A DNA stretch of 11,516 bases from CAZMNY01 sp964635375 (GTDB lineage Bacteria > Planctomycetota > Planctomycetia > Pirellulales > Pirellulaceae). A model generated the notes under the pieces. That model saw only the letters and a list, made by a program, of their open reading frames with translations. It ran no database searches and was not told the DNA's origin. The stretch spans positions 1-11,516 of the forward strand of contig CAZWOU010000214.1 of the NCBI GenBank assembly GCA_964635375.1, read 5' to 3'. How positions within the stretch are numbered: position 1 is the first letter of the stretch; each line of letters begins with the position of its first letter. The position numbers and the translations under genes are program-made. Positions 7,284-11,516 of the stretch are shown here, piece after piece.

Positions 7284-8537
7284 CTAGGCTCGGCTCAAGA
7301 CCGCCCGCCCTGGACGTTCGGCGGCCCGCCAGGCGTCTCCAACGGCGACCCAAAGAACGGCCAACATGATGACGGTTGTCAGCTGCAGCCCGGAGAAGGC
7401 CGCGAGGTTATAAGAGAAGCCGGCGACGATAAATAGCGCGATCAGCAACACGGTCATGGTTGATCCCATCGCTCTCGACTCCGCCCTCGCCGCCTGGCCC
7501 AAGAGAAACATCGGCAACAGCAGCATCGTCAAGTCGTAAGTGAAAAGATGCGGGCTGATAAGTAGCGTGCCGATCACCAGCACAGAGTATTGAGTGTGGA
7601 AGCGGCGCGAGGTCGTATCGAGTTTGCCGCGCAGCGACACAAGCAACATTGCGAACACGAGACCAATTGCCGCCACCGTTGCGGCCTTCACCATCGCGGT
7701 TGCTTGACCGCCCGCCAGCAAAGTCAGGAATCCGTACAGGCAATGCGATTTCGATAACTCGTAGCCGCCAATATGCACGTACTCACCGACTCCCGTGCAG
7801 AACTCGTAATAGTGCACGCAGACGTCGAAACCTGCCGCCAAACAGATCGCCGCAGATAACAACGCTGTGGCTATGGCGGCGGCGGCAAAGCGGTACTGGC
7901 CCTTGAGCAACATTGCCAGTCCAATCACGATCGCCAGCTGCGGCTTGAACGCCATTAGCCCGAAGACCATGCCAGCTCGAACGGGACGATCTTGTTTCAA
8001 TAGGTAGAACGTTGCGCTCAGAATCAACAGACACAGGGTTCCTTTTTGTCCGCTCGTGAGGCTGTCGAGCAAAGGGACAAAGGCGATTGCGGCGACCAGT
8101 AGCTAGGCAAAATGGTCACGTTTGAGATCGGGCGTTGACTTGAGCATCAACCTCGCTGACCCGAAGAGGCAAGCCACCATGATCGCAGCGAAGATCCAAG
8201 CGGCAACATCATATGGCAGCATCGCCATCGGGCTTAACAGCACATAGTAAAACGGAGGGTAGACCATCAAGAAGTAGCTGTGCTCGTCCAGTTTGAACCC
8301 AACCAATTGCGGGTCGTGTTGCAGCTGCTTGACGAAGGGAACATCGTAGAGTTTCCCGGCGTCATGATTCCAAACGATGTAGCTCCCGATCCACTCCTGA
8401 AGGAAGTCACCGGCAAACGGGCTCTCGCGTTTCGCGTCGAACGCAAAATAGTTCGGTGAGAAGGCGTAAACGCATATCAACATCGCAGCAATGATCAGGT
8501 GCGGTGTTCGAGTTTTCGCGCGTTCAGTATTGCCCAT
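7284..8537 (-). pseudogene. GT87 (DUF2029) integral membrane glycosyltransferase interrupted by in-frame TAG
   Basis: Read from the ATG at 8537 to the TAG at 7284-7286, this would be a 417-residue protein of normal GT87 length, but codon 145 (8103-8105) is TAG. Both halves are in the same frame and belong to one family. The first 144 residues hold a membrane segment, the acidic loop AGDFLQEW with Asp44, GKLYD, and YPPFYYVLLSPMAMLPYDVAAW. The part after the stop holds LLVAAIAFVPLLDSLTSGQKG, GLMAFKPQLA and many further membrane segments. GT87 enzymes use polyprenyl-phosphate sugars to glycosylate envelope lipids or glycans. Possible starts after the TAG are rare codons (TTG near 8072) without a ribosome binding site, so a split functional pair is unlikely. 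A recent nonsense mutation or a base error in the assembly are both plausible; either would leave the rest of the sequence intact, as seen. Confidence 0.7.
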
Positions 8538-8820
8538 CGCGGATTCACCGGCCCCTACAAGTCGCCTACGGTTTGTTCGCTCGCCCACCAATCTTACCTT
8601 TGCTGAATTGCGGCGCGAGCGCCGTTTCCGCTCGCTCCCGTCCAGCCGATTCAGCCTGTTTCAGCCTGTTTCAGCCCCGGTTGTGCCGATTGTGACAACA
8701 ACAGGGCGTCTCAGTCGGCTTCGCTCTCCTCTGCGTAATTCTCTCAACGCCTCTTGCCGCATAGAATGTGGGCTCGTGCGACTCGAACGGCTAACCCATG
8801 GGAATTGCGGGAGATTCTTG
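8538..8820. other. Divergent intergenic region with no gene
   Basis: These 283 bases lie between the divergent glycosyltransferase and oxidoreductase genes and should carry promoters for both. Reading frames across it have no recognisable protein similarity. It contains a short tandem repeat at 8651-8676. A TAGAAT at 8762-8767 could be a -10 element for the oxidoreductase, but I find no convincing -35 at the right distance. No T-box, riboswitch or operator was recognised. Confidence 0.5.
8651..8676. repeat. 10-bp tandem repeat, 2.6 copies
   Basis: The unit TCAGCCTGTT occurs at 8651-8660 and 8661-8670, followed by a partial TCAGCC at 8671-8676. Copies are identical. The period is close to one helical turn. 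No protein-coding role is apparent. Confidence 0.9.
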
Positions 8821-9798
8821 ATGTCGGTGAACAGTTTTACGCCGGTGAAGATTGGCGTGGTCGGCCTTGGCCGTTTTGGCCGTTTGCATGCGCTGACCCT
8901 GGCTGGCCTTGCCGAGTCGCAATTGGTCGCTCTTGTGGCGCGACGTCAGGAGAGTCTTGACGCATTGGCTGGCGAGTTGCCCGACGTCGGCGGTTGGCTC
9001 AATCTGGCACAAGCGATCGATGAATCCGATGCCGAGGCTTGGGTCGTGGCCTGCAGCACGGCCGCCCATGTACCGCTGACCAAGTTGCTTCTCGAAGCTG
9101 GCAAGTCGGTGCTTTTGGAAAAGCCGATCGCAGACAACCTGGGCGAGGCCCAAAGTCTGGCGACGTTGGTGAACTCGGACTCAAGCAACCTGATGATTGG
9201 CCACATCGTTCTCTTTAACAGCGAATACCAACAGTTGCTGGACGTCGCGAAGCAGAAGGGGCCGATCTCCTATATCAATTGCGTACGGCATCGACCGGCC
9301 AGCATCGTCAAGGATTTCGCTGGCGAAAATCCGCTCCACGCGGCGATGGTTCACGATCTCTATGCCGCGCAGGTTCTGCTCGACCGCGTTGAGCCGAGCG
9401 GCTTCAGTGGGCAATTCCACCGGACCTCAGAAGGCGAGATCGATTTGGCGCTAGCCCAGCTGACATGGGACAACGGTCCAGTCGCCTCGTTCGCCGCATC
9501 CTATCTGACGCCGGTTGGCATGCCGCCGCGCGGGTTCGACAGAATGGAGGTCTTCGGGGAGGGTTGGTCTGCCCGAGTTTCTCCCAATCCAAGACCAATC
9601 GAGGTTTGGGACGAGCAAGCCCGATGGCCGTTCGCGCTCGAGGTCCGCGCTGACCCGCCGAGCGGCATGATGGCCGAGGAGCTGCGCTGCTTCTGCCGGG
9701 TCGTGCGAGGCTTGGAAGACGTGCCGGTGGGCGCGACCTATGCCGACGCGATTCAAGTCCAACGCTGGATGGACAAACTCAGCCCCGCCCCAAGCTAA
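8821..9798 (+). CDS. Gfo/Idh/MocA family NAD(P)-dependent oxidoreductase
   Basis: The product has 325 residues. The ATG at 8821 is favoured by GGGAG at 8809-8813 and because the Rossmann fold then begins at residue 10; the frame is open upstream but that part has no family similarity. The N-terminal dinucleotide-binding domain shows GVVGLGRFG (residues 12-20), and the family's EKP motif is at 100-102 (LLEKPIADN), with Lys101 the usual catalytic lysine. HDLYAAQ at 178-184 provides the conserved His-Asp near the active site. Enzymes of this family oxidise or reduce sugars, inositols and related polyols, or other substrates; the substrate cannot be told from sequence. No signal peptide is seen, so it is likely cytoplasmic. 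It appears to be a single-gene transcription unit, as both neighbours are on the opposite strand. Confidence 0.92.
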   Translation: MSVNSFTPVKIGVVGLGRFGRLHALTLAGLAESQLVALVARRQESLDALAGELPDVGGWLNLAQAIDESDAEAWVVACSTAAHVPLTKLLLEAGKSVLLEKPIADNLGEAQSLATLVNSDSSNLMIGHIVLFNSEYQQLLDVAKQKGPISYINCVRHRPASIVKDFAGENPLHAAMVHDLYAAQVLLDRVEPSGFSGQFHRTSEGEIDLALAQLTWDNGPVASFAASYLTPVGMPPRGFDRMEVFGEGWSARVSPNPRPIEVWDEQARWPFALEVRADPPSGMMAEELRCFCRVVRGLEDVPVGATYADAIQVQRWMDKLSPAPS

Positions 9799-9840
9799 GC
9801 GGCCCGCCGATTCGCGCGCTGTCCGAACGCTCGGCCCATT

Positions 9841-9892
9841 GTCCGACCGGCGAGAATTGTCCGACCGGCGAGAATTGTCCGACCGGCGAGAA
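9841..9892. repeat. 18-bp tandem repeat, about 2.9 copies
   Basis: The unit GTCCGACCGGCGAGAATT is present at 9841-9858 and 9859-9876, and 16 bases of a third copy at 9877-9892. A diverged relative beginning GTCCGAACG is at 9821-9840. The array lies in the 120-base gap between two convergent genes (stops at 9798 and 9919). Each unit contains the palindrome CCGG, but no stable hairpin with a T-run was found, so it is not called a terminator. Confidence 0.92.
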
Positions 9893-9918
9893 CGCAAGCC
9901 TCGGGCAGGGAAACTCCG

Positions 9919-11516
9919 TTAGGGAAGCACCTTCCATTCCAAGATTCCACCGGAGTAGTTCGGCTGCAATTGAACTTGAATGCGAAGCCCGTCGGTCGTG
10001 ACCGGATCGAAGCTGACTCGGTTGAATCGATCCCGCTTCACGCCATAGTCTCCGCCTGTCTTGACCGGCTTCCATTGCCCGTCGGCACGGTACTGCAATT
10101 GCCAACTCTGGGGAACTCGGCATTGGCCTCGGCCAGTATCGTCGAACCAATAGACATCAGCAGCAGACACTTCGCTTGGCTTGGCAAGGTCGAGTTGCAC
10201 CCATTCCGACGAGCCTTGGTGATCCCACCAGGTGAGTCGCGAAACGTCGTGGTCGATCGAACTTTTTGGCTCGACTCCGTCGTTGATCGCGCCCACGTCG
10301 TCGCCCCGCCAGCAGTGCGACGCGCTAGGCCGAGCCATCGTGGCCAGCGTCGGCTTCGGGGGGAGCGTGACGGATTCGCTTGAACGCGGAACCCAGACCG
10401 CCATTTCGTTGGCCCCGCGATGGCACCATGCATAGTAGGGGATCATCGTCAGTTCGGCCGGGCGACTCGCTACCGCGTCGCCTTTGCCTCGGCTCGCGGC
10501 ATTCGCGGTGCCGGTCAACACGGTGATTCCCCCCAACATGTCGGGACGATGAACTGGACTGAGTTCAACGGAGTCGGTGAGGAAAAGGTCCCCTACCTTG
10601 CTTCCGTGATCGGCCCCCTCAACGCAGTAGACAATTGGTCCTCTTTCAACCGCAACACGCCCACGGTTGCCGATGATATTAGGATGCGAAAGAACGCGAC
10701 GCACCGGCATATCAAAAGACAACTCGACCACGTCGCCCGCCTTCCATTGTCGGCGCAGCAGGGCGTACCCTTTCTCTATGGTCGCCTCAACGGGCTTTCC
10801 GTTCAGGGCAATCCGCATCGCGCTTCGGTCGCTTGAAAGATAGCTGTAGAGGTCGCTGGGCATTGGCCGATTAAGCCAACCGGGAACGCGAAGGCGAAGG
10901 GCGAACTCGGCTTGCTTCTCTGGTTGCACCGTGATCTTGACCTCGCCGTCCCACGGATAATGGGTCTCTTGCTTGAGCTTGACGGAGCGCCCGCCGACAT
11001 CGACCGCGCTCTCGCTGCCAAGATAGAGGTTCACGTAGATCGAGTCGTCGCGCGAGGCGTAGACGTAACCTGGAATCGAGGGAAGGAACCGCACGACGTT
11101 GACGGGACAGCATGAGCAATCAAACCACGGGCTGCGTTCGAGCTTCCCGTGGTTGAACTTGAGCCGCATGTCGCAGGCGAGCGGGTTCGGGTAGAAGAAT
11201 TTGTCGCCTTGCAGCGACACGCCGGCGAGGAAGCCGTTGTAGATTATTCGTTCCAGCACGTCGACGTACTTGGCATCGCCGTGCAGCAGAAACATACGGT
11301 GGTTCCACAGGGCCAAAGCAATCGCGGCGCATGTTTCGTTGTAGGCTTGCAGATTCGTCAGCTTATATGGCCCTGCGTAGCCTTCGCCCGCGCCCTGCTG
11401 GCCAACGTTTCCAATCAAATACAATTTGCGGCTGACGACATCCTCCCAAATGCGGTCGATTGCAGCGATGTATTCCTCGTCGCCCGTGATCGCCGCCACG
11501 TCGGCGACGCCGGCGT
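9919..11516 (-). CDS. GH127 (DUF1680) beta-L-arabinofuranosidase-like glycosidase with C-terminal discoidin-like domain; 5' truncated
   Basis: About 531 residues are visible; the N-terminus lies beyond the right edge, and the frame is open to the edge. The catalytic region is recognisable. YNETCAA (Glu at 11335-11337, Cys at 11329-11331) and CSCCPVN (the Cys pair at 11107-11112) match the Glu-x-Cys and Cys-Cys residues that bind zinc in Bifidobacterium HypBA1, where the first Cys of the pair is the nucleophile. A beta-sandwich region follows with VERGPIVYCVEG. The C-terminal 140 residues (about 9922-10345) form an F5/8C (discoidin/CBM32-like) module, including AINDGVEPKSS and TWWDHQGSSEWVQLDL. 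The enzyme would remove beta-L-arabinofuranose or a related sugar from plant or algal glycans. The substrate is inferred from family, and no export signal can be judged because the start is missing. Confidence 0.92.
   Translation of the reverse strand, partial: AGVADVAAITGDEEYIAAIDRIWEDVVSRKLYLIGNVGQQGAGEGYAGPYKLTNLQAYNETCAAIALALWNHRMFLLHGDAKYVDVLERIIYNGFLAGVSLQGDKFFYPNPLACDMRLKFNHGKLERSPWFDCSCCPVNVVRFLPSIPGYVYASRDDSIYVNLYLGSESAVDVGGRSVKLKQETHYPWDGEVKITVQPEKQAEFALRLRVPGWLNRPMPSDLYSYLSSDRSAMRIALNGKPVEATIEKGYALLRRQWKAGDVVELSFDMPVRRVLSHPNIIGNRGRVAVERGPIVYCVEGADHGSKVGDLFLTDSVELSPVHRPDMLGGITVLTGTANAASRGKGDAVASRPAELTMIPYYAWCHRGANEMAVWVPRSSESVTLPPKPTLATMARPSASHCWRGDDVGAINDGVEPKSSIDHDVSRLTWWDHQGSSEWVQLDLAKPSEVSAADVYWFDDTGRGQCRVPQSWQLQYRADGQWKPVKTGGDYGVKRDRFNRVSFDPVTTDGLRIQVQLQPNYSGGILEWKVLP

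Noticed and set aside
7284..8072. Second half of the glycosyltransferase as an independent gene starting at TTG 8072
   Set aside because: A rare start codon with no ribosome binding site, and the protein would begin inside the family's conserved region.
8103..8105. TAG decoded as pyrrolysine
   Set aside because: No methylamine methyltransferase context or PYLIS-like element is seen, the site is at the edge of a membrane segment, and nothing in the window suggests Pyl machinery. A disrupted gene is simpler.
8739..8767. Promoter for the oxidoreductase based on TAGAAT at 8762-8767
   Set aside because: The hexamer at the proper -35 distance (TTCTCT) is a poor match, so the evidence is too weak to call it.
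8491..8820. N-terminal extension of the Gfo/Idh/MocA oxidoreductase
   Set aside because: The extension is antisense to the glycosyltransferase start and crosses the intergenic repeat; the Rossmann fold begins just after the ATG at 8821, which has a good ribosome binding site.
9740..9922. Plus-strand frame encoding a repeated SDRREL peptide
   Set aside because: It overlaps the end of the oxidoreductase gene and is simply the translation of the 18-bp DNA repeat; there is no ribosome binding site or family similarity.
10420..10836. Plus-strand open frame inside the GH127 region
   Set aside because: It is antisense to the well-supported glycosidase, which carries the catalytic motifs; the plus-strand translation resembles nothing known.

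Overview
The window reads as chromosomal DNA from a GC-rich bacterium, most likely a planctomycete of the Pirellulales type. The evidence is the combination of a lipoprotein with an FG-GAP/VCBS propeller and an ASPIC/UnbV domain, a GH127 glycosidase carrying a discoidin-like domain, a Gfo/Idh/MocA oxidoreductase and a GT87 membrane glycosyltransferase. This placement is an inference from gene families, not a phylogenetic result. The genetic code looks standard: TGA ends most of the genes here, and TAA and TAG are also used. I see no rRNA, tRNA, CRISPR array, insertion sequence or phage gene.

Bases 1-4696 form a tight plus-strand acyl-CoA catabolic operon. In order it holds the C-terminal part of a 3-hydroxyacyl-CoA dehydrogenase, a methylcrotonyl/geranyl-type acyl-CoA carboxylase beta subunit, an AtuA (DUF1446) protein, a separate small AtuA-like ferredoxin-fold protein, and a LiuC-like enoyl-CoA hydratase. 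Together they suit breakdown of leucine/isovalerate or of an acyclic terpenoid through carboxylation and hydration of a branched enoyl-CoA. The biotin carboxylase subunit, acyl-CoA dehydrogenase and lyase are not in view.

A good sigma70-type promoter (TTGGCA-N17-TATCAT, 4719-4747) then serves a gene for an exported lipoprotein at 4813-7242. This is the most interesting locus. The reading frame is broken by one in-frame TGA at 6607-6609, yet the same frame continues for another 210 codons. The continuation supplies the seventh calcium-binding propeller motif and the ASPIC/UnbV domain. A GC-rich hairpin (6-bp perfect stem, six-base loop with GU at loop positions 2-3) starts 14 bases after the TGA and fits the rules for bacterial SECIS elements. 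The TGA would sit in a U-T-C (Sec-x-Cys) motif. I propose a selenocysteine-containing propeller lipoprotein. A nonsense mutation, or re-initiation at a GTG at 6631, are the alternatives.

On the minus strand, 7284-8537 encodes a GT87/DUF2029 membrane glycosyltransferase. It is also interrupted by an in-frame stop, here TAG, without a comparable recoding signal, and it is probably a pseudogene or a sequencing error. A 283-base divergent gap with a 10-bp tandem repeat separates it from a plus-strand Gfo/Idh/MocA oxidoreductase (8821-9798). A 120-base convergent gap with an 18-bp tandem repeat then leads to a minus-strand GH127 (DUF1680) glycosidase that runs off the right edge.
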